Part shown: positions 27,823 through 36,668 of the stretch, one piece after another
Layout: each line of letters opens with the position of its first letter
Position numbering within the stretch: the stretch's first letter is position 1
Assembly (NCBI GenBank): GCA_964616825.1
Contig: CAZTSX010000001.1
Coordinates: 62,001-126,000, forward strand
From: QYOJ01 sp964616825
GTDB lineage: Bacteria; Bacteroidota; Bacteroidia; Bacteroidales; FEN-979
Length of the DNA stretch: 64,000 bases
Direction of reading: 5' to 3'
The notes under the pieces: generated by a model
Seen by the model: only the letters and a program-made list of their open reading frames with translations
Told to the model about the DNA's origin: nothing
The model's database searches: none
Program-made: the position numbers and the translations under genes

Positions 27823-29976
27823 ATGAGACCCAGTTTCAAAGATATCGATTATAAATCCTCAGAACCTAACCAGAACTCGTTCCAGGCTTGGGAACAACAA
27901 CATGGATCAGAAGAAGAGTGGCTAACAGCCGAGCATATTCCCTTAAAGCCGGTTTATGGAGAATCTGATCTGCTGAACCTAGAGCATCTCGAATTTACGG
28001 CCGGATTGCCTCCATTCCTCCGTGGACCTTATTCAACCATGTATGTCATGCGCCCGTGGACCATTCGGCAGTATGCCGGATTTTCAACCGCAGAAGACTC
28101 AAATGCTTTTTATCGGAGAAACCTGGCGTCAGGACAAAAAGGTCTGTCTGTAGCATTTGATCTCGCCACGCACCGTGGATACGATTCCGATCATGAACGT
28201 GTGGTTGGTGATGTTGGGAAAGCCGGTGTAGCAATCGATACTGTTGAAGATATGGAGGTGTTGTTTGAACAGATCCCCCTGGATAAAATGTCGGTTTCGA
28301 TGACCATGAATGGTGCGGTATTGCCTGTTTTAGCATTTTATATTGTTGCAGCTGAAAACCAGGGTGTTTCGATGGAGGATCTGACCGGAACGATCCAAAA
28401 TGATATTTTAAAGGAGTTTATGGTGCGGAACACCTATATCTATCCACCAGGTCCATCGATGAGAATCATCGCGGATATTTTTGAGTTTACAGCCAAATAC
28501 ATGCCTAAATTCAACTCGATCAGCATCAGTGGTTACCACATGCAGGAGGCAGGGGCCACCAGTGATATTGAGCTTGGTTACACCCTGGCTGATGGTCTGG
28601 AGTACTTACGAACAGGCGTCAATTCCGGCATGGATATCGACGCGTTCGCTCCCAGGATCTCTTTCTTCTGGGGGTCGGGCATGAATTTTTTCATGGAGAT
28701 AGCTAAAATGCGGGCAGGGCGGATACTCTGGGCTAAGATTGTGAAGCAGTTCAATCCTAAAAATCCCAAGTCGATGGCATTACGTGCTCACACCCAAACA
28801 TCGGGTTGGAGCCTCACTGAACAGGATCCCTTCAATAACGTTACCAGAACGTGTATTGAAGCGCTTGGTGCCGCTTTGGGTCACACACAGTCCCTTCATA
28901 CCAACTCCCTCGACGAAGCCATCGCTCTGCCTACAGATTTCTCAGCACGAATATCCAGGAATACCCAGTTGTATATCCAGGAGGAGACCAATGTGTGCCG
29001 TTCTCTTGATCCATGGGCAGGGTCCTATTTCATCGAAGCGCTCACCGATCAGATTGCAACACAGGCATGGAAGCATATCGAAGAGATTGAAGAGCTTGGA
29101 GGCATGGCAAAAGCCATCGAAACAGGGATTCCGAAAATGCGGATCGAAGAGGCAGCTGCTCGTAAACAGGCACGCATCGATACGGGCAAAGATAAAATCA
29201 TCGGCGTGAACACCTGCCGGCTGGAGAAAGAGGCTCCGATCGAAACGCTGGAAGTGGATAACTCCGCGGTCAGGGAAGCCCAGATCGGACACATTAAGAA
29301 GATTAAAAAAGAGAGAAACAGTGAAGATGTAGTGAAGGCCCTGGAAGCACTGACCAAAGCGGCAGAAACAGGGGAGGGGAACCTGCTTGCCCTGTCGGTA
29401 GATGCAGCCCGCAAGATGGCTACTCTGGGAGAGATTTCATATGCACTTGAAAAAGTATACGGGAGGTACAAAGCAGTGATACGATCTATATCAGGCGTTT
29501 ATTCGTCAGAATCGAAGGATGACGATGCCTTTGCCAGGGCAAAGGAACTTGCCGACAAGTTAGCAGAGATAGAAGGCCGGCGTCCCCGGATCATGATAGT
29601 TAAGATGGGACAGGATGGCCACGACCGGGGAGCCAAAGTGGTGGCAACAGGATATGCGGATATAGGGTTCGATGTCGATATCGGGCCCCTCTTTCAAACT
29701 CCGGCAGAAGCTGCCAGGCAGGCCGTGGAAAACGATGTCCACATTCTGGGTGTCTCCAGCCTGGCAGCCGGCCACAAAACCCTGGTACCCGAGGTGATCA
29801 ATGAGTTGAAGAAGCTGGGACGTGATGATATCATGGTGATCGTGGGTGGTGTAATTCCACCCCAGGACTATGATTGTCTATACGAAGCCGGAGCTGCTGC
29901 CATCTTCGGTCCGGGAACCATCATCCCCGAAGCTGCCATTAAGTTGCTGGAAATCTTGATTGATAGCAGAAAGTAA
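27823..29976 (+). CDS. mutB: Methylmalonyl-CoA mutase large (alpha) subunit, B12-binding
   Basis: 717 residues. Catalytic subunit with an N-terminal CoA-binding TIM barrel (RGPYSTMYVMRPWTIRQYAGF near 67-87, including the substrate-contact tyrosine region) and a C-terminal cobalamin domain (about 585-717) containing the DGHDRGAK motif whose His is the lower axial ligand, followed by GVSSLAAGHK and GGVIPPQDY. Full length and intact. The enzyme needs imported or synthesised B12; no B12 biosynthesis gene is seen in the window. Confidence 0.98.
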   Translation: MRPSFKDIDYKSSEPNQNSFQAWEQQHGSEEEWLTAEHIPLKPVYGESDLLNLEHLEFTAGLPPFLRGPYSTMYVMRPWTIRQYAGFSTAEDSNAFYRRNLASGQKGLSVAFDLATHRGYDSDHERVVGDVGKAGVAIDTVEDMEVLFEQIPLDKMSVSMTMNGAVLPVLAFYIVAAENQGVSMEDLTGTIQNDILKEFMVRNTYIYPPGPSMRIIADIFEFTAKYMPKFNSISISGYHMQEAGATSDIELGYTLADGLEYLRTGVNSGMDIDAFAPRISFFWGSGMNFFMEIAKMRAGRILWAKIVKQFNPKNPKSMALRAHTQTSGWSLTEQDPFNNVTRTCIEALGAALGHTQSLHTNSLDEAIALPTDFSARISRNTQLYIQEETNVCRSLDPWAGSYFIEALTDQIATQAWKHIEEIEELGGMAKAIETGIPKMRIEEAAARKQARIDTGKDKIIGVNTCRLEKEAPIETLEVDNSAVREAQIGHIKKIKKERNSEDVVKALEALTKAAETGEGNLLALSVDAARKMATLGEISYALEKVYGRYKAVIRSISGVYSSESKDDDAFARAKELADKLAEIEGRRPRIMIVKMGQDGHDRGAKVVATGYADIGFDVDIGPLFQTPAEAARQAVENDVHILGVSSLAAGHKTLVPEVINELKKLGRDDIMVIVGGVIPPQDYDCLYEAGAAAIFGPGTIIPEAAIKLLEILIDSRK

Positions 29977-30037
29977 AGTTCAAAGTTCAAGATTCAAAGC
30001 AAATATTCCATCATTCTATAATTCTATCATTCCTTCA
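29977..30037 (+). repeat. Short degenerate tandem repeats after mutB
   Basis: Two adjacent word-like arrays: copies of GTTCAAAGTTCAAGATTCAAAG (AAGTTCA units) and then ATTCCATCATTCTATAATTCTATCATTCC (ATTCTATC units), filling the convergent gap between mutB and the C10 peptidase gene. No hairpin terminator is seen here. Confidence 0.7.
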
Positions 30038-31474
30038 TTACTCCTTAACTACTTTTCCCTGAAGGATTTTCTCTCCTTTTCCAATTATCTGAACCAGGTA
30101 AAGCCCGGAAGGTAAGTGGCTTACATCCACTTTTAACACCTCTCCTGATAGGTGAGAATTTAAAACAAACCGACCGGATGAATTGTAGACTATCATTTCT
30201 GCAGCTTCAAGACCGGCTGTAACGAAAATATGATTTGAAACTGGGTTTGGATAGATTCGGATTAATTCCGGTTGATTTGTGTCATCAGGAGTTCCGGTAT
30301 AATTTGTGGATTTAATATCGAGCACAGCTCCTTCGATGATAGTCAGGTTGTAGGCGATACTAGTAGGGGGCAAGGTGTACCAGCCGTTGGAAGAACCTCC
30401 CCAACCAAAATTGAAGTGATAAAATTCATCTGTATTATATCCGTCGACCACTACGTTGTGACCCCCGCTACCGGGAGGATCAACGAGCAATCCGAGTTGC
30501 ACCGGAATGGCGACCTTGATGTTTTCGGCAATATCATGGTTCAGATTAGTATCGGAGGGGAAGATTAGCCGGGAATCGATGAAACCGAAACGTTGAAAGG
30601 AATCCCATGCCTGGTCGATACCAAACGTGCCAGATACAGATGCAGTATAAACCTGATGAGCAGCCACACCACAGGCAAAGCTTAATGCGGCCTTCATTTC
30701 CATGCTGATATGTACTTGTATCTGGTATGCATAGTCCATGGAGTTTAGCCAGGTGTTCAGGGAATCCCATGAAGGGAAACTACGGGCAACATGGTCATCA
30801 TCGATCCAATATTGGTTTCCTGAGCCGTAACTGTGATAGTAATCATCTCCGTCATTGAAGGTAGTTCCGTTCAGTGTTTCATGGTAGTTGAGGATCTGTC
30901 CCATGGCGGTAGCCGGGCAACCCACCACACTCCTGGTTCCGGCGTTCAGGTCCATCGGACACATACTGTTATAAGGGGCTGATTGTGTCCAGTTGGTGAC
31001 CACCCAACCACCTGAGGTTGTAGTCCCTTCGGGCGGCCATTGCTGGAATGGATTCATACGTATACTGTTGCCAAGGAACTGCTCCCACTCCCCTGCGATT
31101 CCTCTTTTTTTAGCACCGGGCAACTGGTCAGCATACCGGACCCGGGTTTGCAGATCGTATCCGATGATTGCTTTGATATTTCTCAACTCCGGATCATTAA
31201 TAATAAAATCATTGATAAATGAATAACCATAAACCGGACGGATAAGATTCGAAGTAGAAACAATGATAAATCCGGTTGGTGCAAACCTGAAAATATATCC
31301 CACCGTCTGGTTTTTATCAGAAATAAGCGTATCGGCTCCCCAGAGAACCGCTTCCGGGTTTTCGGTTTTCATCAGTTTCAGACTAACACGGTTCAACTCT
31401 TCGAAAGAGATAATCTGGGCCTTGGCAAATCCAAGGACCATCAAGCAAGTAAGTGTGAATATAATTCGATTCAT
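30038..31474 (-). CDS. Secreted C10-family (streptopain-like) cysteine peptidase with T9SS sorting domain
   Basis: 478 residues from ATG 31474, chosen because a signal peptide (MNRIIFTLTCLMVLGFAKAQ) starts there; further upstream codons are non-coding. An N-terminal propeptide region (about 22-130) precedes the peptidase domain with the nucleophile Cys186 in SVVGCPATAMGQ and the catalytic His near 338 in GGHNVVVDGY, followed by the FNFGWGG segment. The last 75 residues form a type A C-terminal domain (RIYPNPVSNH, DVSHLPSGLYLVQI) for type IX secretion and cell-surface attachment. It probably digests extracellular protein. A TATCTTTG box lies upstream. Confidence 0.93.
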   Translation of the reverse strand: MNRIIFTLTCLMVLGFAKAQIISFEELNRVSLKLMKTENPEAVLWGADTLISDKNQTVGYIFRFAPTGFIIVSTSNLIRPVYGYSFINDFIINDPELRNIKAIIGYDLQTRVRYADQLPGAKKRGIAGEWEQFLGNSIRMNPFQQWPPEGTTTSGGWVVTNWTQSAPYNSMCPMDLNAGTRSVVGCPATAMGQILNYHETLNGTTFNDGDDYYHSYGSGNQYWIDDDHVARSFPSWDSLNTWLNSMDYAYQIQVHISMEMKAALSFACGVAAHQVYTASVSGTFGIDQAWDSFQRFGFIDSRLIFPSDTNLNHDIAENIKVAIPVQLGLLVDPPGSGGHNVVVDGYNTDEFYHFNFGWGGSSNGWYTLPPTSIAYNLTIIEGAVLDIKSTNYTGTPDDTNQPELIRIYPNPVSNHIFVTAGLEAAEMIVYNSSGRFVLNSHLSGEVLKVDVSHLPSGLYLVQIIGKGEKILQGKVVKE

Positions 31475-31497
31475 AGCAATGAATATTTTATGGAAAT

Positions 31498-31505
31498 CAA
31501 AGATA
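31498..31505 (-). promoter_or_regulatory. Candidate promoter of the C10 peptidase gene
   Basis: On the minus strand TATCTTTG (31505 to 31498), with TTG (31529 to 31527) 21 bp upstream as a partial -33 element. The start codon at 31474 is 23 bp downstream of the box. Confidence 0.5.
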
Positions 31506-31565
31506 TGAGTTTCGAAAAATTTATCCCAAGAAAATTGACTACTTTGGCATTTCAAACTACGAAAT

Positions 31566-32213
31566 ATGGATGACAACCGTATCAATTATACGAAGCAGCA
31601 TACAACTGAGGAGTCAGGGATCCTTTCCAAAATCAACCGTGAAACCCACCTGACCCAGACTCATCCCCAGATGCTGGCCGGCCACATGCAGGGAGTTCTG
31701 CTACAGATGATCAGCCAGATGATCAGGCCGCACCGGATCCTGGAAATCGGAACCTTTACCGGTTACTCAGCGATTTGCCTGGCAGGTGGTATCGGGCATC
31801 CGGCATCTGGCATCCTCCATTCAATTGAAGCCAATCCTGAACTTGAAGAAACCATCCGGAAATCCCTGAAGGAAGCCTCCCTGGAGGATTCCGTGGTGCT
31901 GCATATCGGGAATGCAATGGATATCATTCCCACCCTGGATGTGTCCTGGGACCTGGTATTTATCGATGCCGACAAGCCAAATTACCTGAACTACTACAAG
32001 ATGGTGCTACCCAGAGTACGACAAGGAGGATTCATATTGGCAGATAATGTGTTATGGGACGGGAAAGTACTGGGTGATCCGGAAAAATTTGACAGAGATA
32101 CCCGGGGCATTGCAGAGTTTAACGAATTTGTTCAGCAGGATGATAATGTAGAAAACCTGATGTTGCCTTTTCGCGACGGATTGATGATTATCCGGAAAAA
32201 AATAGCCTTGTGA
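31566..32213 (+). CDS. Class I SAM-dependent O-methyltransferase (caffeoyl-CoA OMT-like)
   Basis: 215 residues. SAM motif ILEIGTFTGYSAICLA (about 60-75), IEANPEL (about 89), and the metal-binding FIDADKPNYLNYY (about 133-145) followed by ADNVLWDGKV. This matches the small cation-dependent methyltransferase family that acts on catechol-type substrates; the true substrate in bacteria is rarely known. Divergent from the C10 peptidase gene with 91 bp between starts, and convergent with purE. Confidence 0.94.
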   Translation: MDDNRINYTKQHTTEESGILSKINRETHLTQTHPQMLAGHMQGVLLQMISQMIRPHRILEIGTFTGYSAICLAGGIGHPASGILHSIEANPELEETIRKSLKEASLEDSVVLHIGNAMDIIPTLDVSWDLVFIDADKPNYLNYYKMVLPRVRQGGFILADNVLWDGKVLGDPEKFDRDTRGIAEFNEFVQQDDNVENLMLPFRDGLMIIRKKIAL

Positions 32214-32226
32214 CAATCAGGATTAA

Positions 32227-32733
32227 TTAATCGACTTTGTACTTGAATTTTATATCAGTCAGCTCTTCGTTCGCTTTCACGATCTTCTTCTTCAGATTCT
32301 CTTTAAAGGCAACCATTTTCTCGTGAATGGCCTCATCTGAAAGAGCCAGCATCTCTGCCGCCAGGATGGCGGCATTCAGAGCGCCATTGATGCCTACAGT
32401 AGCTACCGGAATTCCAGGAGGCATCTGTACGATAGCCAGGAGTGCATCCATTCCGTCGAGAGAAGCTTTGATCGGAACACCAATGACTGGTAGGGTTGTC
32501 ATAGAGGCAATCACACCCGGCAGGTGGGCCGCCATACCAGCAGCGGCAATGATCACGTTGATGCCCCGGGCCTGAGCTCCTGTAGCAAACTCTTCTACCT
32601 TCTCAGGCGTACGATGAGCGGAAAGTGCGTTCATCTCGAAAGGGATCTTCTGGTCATCCAGGAATTTGGCTGCTGCTTCCATGACCGGAAGGTCGGATGT
32701 GCTGCCCATAATGATGCTTACAATAGGGTTCAT
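32227..32733 (-). CDS. purE: N5-carboxyaminoimidazole ribonucleotide mutase, class I PurE
   Basis: 168 residues from ATG 32733. Purine synthesis enzyme moving the carboxyl of N5-CAIR to give CAIR. Conserved IIMGSTSDLPVM (about 6-17), NALSAHRTPEKV (about 38-49, catalytic His) and AAAGMAAHLPGV (about 70-81) are present. The ORF extends 11 codons further upstream, but that part overlaps the divergent hpt promoter area. purK is not in the window. Confidence 0.96.
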   Translation of the reverse strand: MNPIVSIIMGSTSDLPVMEAAAKFLDDQKIPFEMNALSAHRTPEKVEEFATGAQARGINVIIAAAGMAAHLPGVIASMTTLPVIGVPIKASLDGMDALLAIVQMPPGIPVATVGINGALNAAILAAEMLALSDEAIHEKMVAFKENLKKKIVKANEELTDIKFKYKVD

Positions 32734-32760
32734 ATCTCTGTTTTTCAATGCGGGTTGAAT

Positions 32761-32814
32761 GTACAAAATTAAACAAATTGTATGTCATCTGAGATATTCT
32801 TCTTTATTTTGTAC
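32761..32814. promoter_or_regulatory. Mirror-image promoter pair between purE and hpt
   Basis: A perfect 9-bp inverted repeat GTACAAAAT (32761-32769) / ATTTTGTAC (32806-32814) carries opposed -7 boxes: TAATTTTG on the minus strand (32771 to 32764) for purE and TTATTTTG (32804-32811; one mismatch) on the plus strand for hpt. Each box lies 25-31 bp from its start codon. Both genes act in purine metabolism, so shared control is plausible. Confidence 0.5.
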
Positions 32815-32836
32815 AGGAGGCAGACGAACATTACAG

Positions 32837-33373
32837 ATGGAAATCGTTGAAGTTAAAGGTAAAATATTCAGAAAGTTTATCTCTCGTCAGAAGATAGACC
32901 ATGCTGTCAGCACGTTGGCTGGAAGAATTAACATCGATTATGCTAGGAAAAACCCCTTACTGATTGGTGTGTTGAATGGCGCGTTCATTTTTGCTGCTGA
33001 CCTGATCCGGAAGATGGAGATCCCCTGCCAGATCTCATTTGTCAAATATGCCTCATATACAGGCACTCAATCTTCAAAAAAGGTAAACGAGCTGATCGGT
33101 TTGAATGAAGAGATCAGAGGCCGGCACATCCTTGTCGTGGAAGACATCGTAGATTCTGGAATAACCATGGATCATCTCCTGAAAGAGTTGCATAAATACC
33201 GCCCTCTTTCGGTGCGTTTAGCTTGTTTTTGTCTGAAGCCCGATGCATTCGTAAAGGATTTTTCAATCGATTACCTGGGCATGGAAATCCCGAATGATTT
33301 TGTTGTCGGCTATGGATTGGATTATGATGGGTATGGTAGAAATTTACCTGATATATACAAACTTGAGAATTAA
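32837..33373 (+). CDS. hpt: Hypoxanthine phosphoribosyltransferase
   Basis: 178 residues from ATG 32837; the longer frame back to 32759 runs through the promoter region. Salvages hypoxanthine/guanine to IMP/GMP with PRPP. The PRPP-binding motif HILVVEDIVDSGITM (about 98-112) and the FVVGYGLDYDGYGRNL segment near the C-terminus are typical. Heads a tight operon hpt-adk-obgE-PAP2 (gaps of 17 bp, overlap, 8 bp). Works with adenine deaminase at 10.9 kb. Confidence 0.96.
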   Translation: MEIVEVKGKIFRKFISRQKIDHAVSTLAGRINIDYARKNPLLIGVLNGAFIFAADLIRKMEIPCQISFVKYASYTGTQSSKKVNELIGLNEEIRGRHILVVEDIVDSGITMDHLLKELHKYRPLSVRLACFCLKPDAFVKDFSIDYLGMEIPNDFVVGYGLDYDGYGRNLPDIYKLEN

Positions 33374-33390
33374 CTTAAAATCGTTCATCT

Positions 33391-33963
33391 ATGTTAAACC
33401 TGGTCTTTTTTGGCCCCCCTGGAGGTGGCAAAGGAACACAAGCTGCAAAAGTTGCTGAGCAATATAATCTCGTTCACGTCTCAACAGGTGATATTCTGAG
33501 AGCTGAAATCAAGCGTGAATCGGAATTGGGTTTGAAGATTAAGGATATCATCAACAAAGGAGAATTGGTTCCTGACCATCTGTTGATTAAAATCCTTGAA
33601 AATGTTTTTGACAACCATAAAGAAGCGGATGGGTTTATCTTTGATGGATTTCCCAGGACACTGCCTCAGGCGGAGGCTCTCGATGAAATGATGACTCGAA
33701 GGAACTGTCAGCTGAAGCAGGTTCTGTCTCTGGATGTACCTGTTGAGGAGTTGCTTGAGCGTTTGTTGAAACGCGCACAGGAACAGGGAAGGACCGATGA
33801 TACGGAAGATGTGATCAAAAATCGATTACGAGTGTATCATAAGCATACCCAACCCCTGGTTGATTATTACCGGAGGAATGGGATATATTCTGAAATCTAT
33901 GGTGTTGGAAGCGTTGAAGAGATATTTCAGGAACTTTGTCAGATCATTGATCAAAATAAATAG
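33391..33963 (+). CDS. adk: Adenylate kinase
   Basis: 190 residues, short-lid type. Interconverts AMP + ATP and 2 ADP. P-loop GPPGGGKGTQA (about 7-17), NMP-binding STGDILR (about 30-36), DGFPRTLPQAEAL (about 84-96) and a short lid with GRTDD (about 131) without zinc cysteines. The stop codon shares a G with the GTG start of obgE. Confidence 0.98.
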   Translation: MLNLVFFGPPGGGKGTQAAKVAEQYNLVHVSTGDILRAEIKRESELGLKIKDIINKGELVPDHLLIKILENVFDNHKEADGFIFDGFPRTLPQAEALDEMMTRRNCQLKQVLSLDVPVEELLERLLKRAQEQGRTDDTEDVIKNRLRVYHKHTQPLVDYYRRNGIYSEIYGVGSVEEIFQELCQIIDQNK

Positions 33964-34952
33964 TGCCCGATTCAAATTTTGTCGATTATGTAAAGATTTT
34001 CTGCGCTTCCGGAAAGGGAGGAGCAGGATCAGCACATTTCCTGCGTACACGATCCAATGCACGCGGTGGGCCTGATGGTGGTGATGGCGGCAAAGGAGGA
34101 GAGATCATCCTGAAAGGCAATAGTCAACTCTGGACGCTGTTGCATCTTAAGTTTACAAAACACCTGAAAGCCGGTCATGGTGAGAATGGCATGCGCAGCC
34201 TGAAGACCGGGGCTGATGGAAAGAACGTCGTCATTGAAGTGCCTCTCGGTACGGTGGCCAAAGATGCAGAGAACCAAAAAATCCTTTGCGAAGTGACTGA
34301 AGATGGGGAAACAATTACATTGCTTCCAGGAGGAATGGGTGGTTTGGGCAACGACCATTTTAAATCTTCTACGAATCAGGCACCCCGATACGCTCAGCCC
34401 GGAAAACCCGGACAAGAGGGATGGTTTATCCTGGAATTAAAGATTCTGGCAGATGTGGGCCTGGTGGGATTTCCAAATTCGGGAAAATCCACACTTCTCT
34501 CAGTCATCTCAGCAGCAAAACCTCAGATCGCAGATTATCCTTTTACCACCCTTGTCCCAAACCTGGGGATTGTAAATTATGAAGATAACATATCCTTTGT
34601 GGTAGCCGATATTCCAGGTATTATTGAAGGAGCACACGAAGGAAAAGGAATCGGATTCAGGTTTCTCCGGCATATCGAACGGAATTCGGTACTACTGTTT
34701 ATGATCCCGGTTGATTGCATGGAGATCCAAAAGGAGTATGAGGTGTTGTTAAATGAGTTACAGAAGTATAATCCCGATTTGCTGGATAAACCTAGGTTAC
34801 TGGCTATTACTAAATCCGATCTGGCCGATGAGGAGATCATCCTGGAGCTGGAAAAAGATCTTCCTGCCCTTCCGTATGTGTTTATTTCGTCCCATAAACA
34901 AACGGGATTGCTGAAGCTAAAAGGGATGCTCTGGGATGCATTGAATAACTAG
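33963..34952 (+). CDS. obgE: Obg-family GTPase (ribosome assembly/stress)
   Basis: 329 residues, GTG start overlapping the adk stop. N-terminal glycine-rich Obg domain (about 1-158; GGPDGGDGGKGG) followed by the GTPase domain with G1 GFPNSGKST (about 165-173), G3 DIPGI near 212 and G4 as TKSD near 282 (usual NKxD). Binds the 50S subunit during assembly. No extra C-terminal domain. Confidence 0.97.
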   Translation: MPDSNFVDYVKIFCASGKGGAGSAHFLRTRSNARGGPDGGDGGKGGEIILKGNSQLWTLLHLKFTKHLKAGHGENGMRSLKTGADGKNVVIEVPLGTVAKDAENQKILCEVTEDGETITLLPGGMGGLGNDHFKSSTNQAPRYAQPGKPGQEGWFILELKILADVGLVGFPNSGKSTLLSVISAAKPQIADYPFTTLVPNLGIVNYEDNISFVVADIPGIIEGAHEGKGIGFRFLRHIERNSVLLFMIPVDCMEIQKEYEVLLNELQKYNPDLLDKPRLLAITKSDLADEEIILELEKDLPALPYVFISSHKQTGLLKLKGMLWDALNN

Positions 34953-34960
34953 AAAGAAAT

Positions 34961-35536
34961 ATGCTTGAAATCCTGAATAATATCGACCAATCCTTCTTCC
35001 TGACACTGAATGGCCTTCATAGTCCCTTCTTCGACCAGTTCTTTTTTTACGCTACCAAACCGATTGTATGGTTACCACTTTACCTTCTGATCACCTACCT
35101 GGCTATCCGCACCTTCAAATGGAAAACCATCACATTGGTGATCGGGATAGCGTTGATGATCACTGTTTCAGATCAACTGGCAAACCTCTCGAAACATGGA
35201 ACCACACGTCTTCGCCCATCGCATGAACCAGAGATTGAGCAGGTGCACATAGTGAATGGATACAAAGGAGGACAGCATGGTTTTTATTCAGGACACGCCT
35301 CTACCAGTTTTGCCATCGCTCTTTTTCTTATTCTGTTGTTGCGTCGCCACTATCGTTGGATCATCCCGGTCATGTTGGCTTATGCATTTATCATGGCTTA
35401 TTCTCGGATCTATCTGGGAGTGCATTATCCTGGCGATATCCTTGCAGGGGGCGCAATTGGAAGCTTACTCGGACTTGGATTCGGGAAGCTGATTGATTAT
35501 GCAATCCGATGGCAGATTAAATGTGAGCAGAAATAA
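34961..35536 (+). CDS. PAP2-family membrane phosphatase
   Basis: 191 residues with about five hydrophobic segments. The three phosphatase motifs are visible: KHGTTRLRP near 76 (KxxxxxxRP), SGHAST near 109 and SRIYLGVHYPGD near 146. This fits integral-membrane phosphatases acting on undecaprenyl pyrophosphate, phosphatidylglycerol phosphate or lipid A; the exact substrate is not determined. Last gene of the hpt operon and convergent with the alcohol dehydrogenase gene. Confidence 0.93.
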   Translation: MLEILNNIDQSFFLTLNGLHSPFFDQFFFYATKPIVWLPLYLLITYLAIRTFKWKTITLVIGIALMITVSDQLANLSKHGTTRLRPSHEPEIEQVHIVNGYKGGQHGFYSGHASTSFAIALFLILLLRRHYRWIIPVMLAYAFIMAYSRIYLGVHYPGDILAGGAIGSLLGLGFGKLIDYAIRWQIKCEQK

Positions 35537-35541
35537 GGGAG

Positions 35542-36594
35542 TTAAGCTATTTTCAACACCTTCGCTCCACGAATTTCCCGGTGTTTGAGCTCTAAAAGTG
35601 CTTTGTTGGCATCCTCTAATGAATAGAGCTGCACCTCCGGTTTAATAGGAATGTCAGAAGCGATTTGAAGAAAATCCATGACATCGGTTGTGGTTACATT
35701 GGCTACACTCTTGATCTCCTTTTCCATCCAGAGATCTTCAGGATAGTCGAGGTGCAGGAGATAATCTTTATCAATATTTTCTTTCCGAATCGCATTGATT
35801 ACCAGACGCCCTCCCGGTTTCAGGTGCATGAGGGCTTCAACAACCGGCTTCCAAACCGGGGTCGTATCTATAATGGCATCCAGTTTTTCAGGAGGGTCAT
35901 CCATTGTATCGCCAGCCCATTCAGCACCGAGTTCACGTGCAAACGCTTGCTCAGCTGCACTTCTGGCAAACACAAATACCTTTACCTCCGGCCACAAGTG
36001 CAGTATCATTTTTAATACCAGGTGGCCCGATGCTCCAAAACCCGTCAGTCCCACACTATGACCCTCACCCCATTTGGGAAGATCTGCAGAGAGAGGATGT
36101 GCAAGCCTGACAGATCTCAGGCCGATCGCCCCGGCACACAGCAATGGAGCAGCCTCTGCATCGGTAAAATGCTCAGGAATAATCAGCGCGAAATCTTCAT
36201 GGATTTTCATCTTTTCTGCATACCCGCCAAACGCATCTCTTCCGGTAGCTTTGAATTCAGGACAGAGGTTTTCGTTTCCGGATTTACAATAGGAGCATTT
36301 GCCACAGGCGGAGAAGATCCAAGCGACACCCACCCGGTCGCCGGTGTTGAATTTTGATGCCCCGGGGCCCAACCTGGAAACATGCCCAACAACCTGATGT
36401 CCCGGAACCATTGGGAAAAATGAAGGAGGGGTCCGGCCTTCAATCTCATCCAGTTCGGTATGACACACACCACAGGCTGATACGTTAATCATGATCTCAT
36501 GGTCATCCGGAATGGGGTCCGGGATATCGGCCAGGATCAGTGGTTCGCTGGTCTCTGACAGCTCCTGTATATGTGTTAAGATCATTGCCTTCAT
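35542..36594 (-). CDS. Zinc-dependent alcohol dehydrogenase family protein
   Basis: 350 residues of the medium-chain dehydrogenase family. Catalytic zinc region CGVCHTELD (about 37-45) and VPGHQVVGHV (about 64-73; GHQ in place of the common GHE). The structural zinc site CGKCSYCKSGNENLC has its four cysteines (about 96-110). The coenzyme-binding Rossmann segment has GFGASGHL (about 182). Substrate unknown, probably a primary alcohol or aldehyde. A good TACCTTTG box upstream suggests it is not simply the tail of the TonB-receptor operon. Confidence 0.93.
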   Translation of the reverse strand: MKAMILTHIQELSETSEPLILADIPDPIPDDHEIMINVSACGVCHTELDEIEGRTPPSFFPMVPGHQVVGHVSRLGPGASKFNTGDRVGVAWIFSACGKCSYCKSGNENLCPEFKATGRDAFGGYAEKMKIHEDFALIIPEHFTDAEAAPLLCAGAIGLRSVRLAHPLSADLPKWGEGHSVGLTGFGASGHLVLKMILHLWPEVKVFVFARSAAEQAFARELGAEWAGDTMDDPPEKLDAIIDTTPVWKPVVEALMHLKPGGRLVINAIRKENIDKDYLLHLDYPEDLWMEKEIKSVANVTTTDVMDFLQIASDIPIKPEVQLYSLEDANKALLELKHREIRGAKVLKIA

Positions 36595-36609
36595 GCATGC
36601 TGTTTTTTA

Positions 36610-36617
36610 CAAAGGTA
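36610..36617 (-). promoter_or_regulatory. Candidate -7 box of the alcohol dehydrogenase gene
   Basis: TACCTTTG on the minus strand (36617 to 36610), 15 bp before the start codon at 36594; TTG at 36633-36631 could be a -33 remnant but the spacing is short. Confidence 0.5.
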
Positions 36618-36668
36618 CACGAAGGATTTACAATTGAAGGGAAGTGTGAGGAACTTCTTTCTCAGGCC

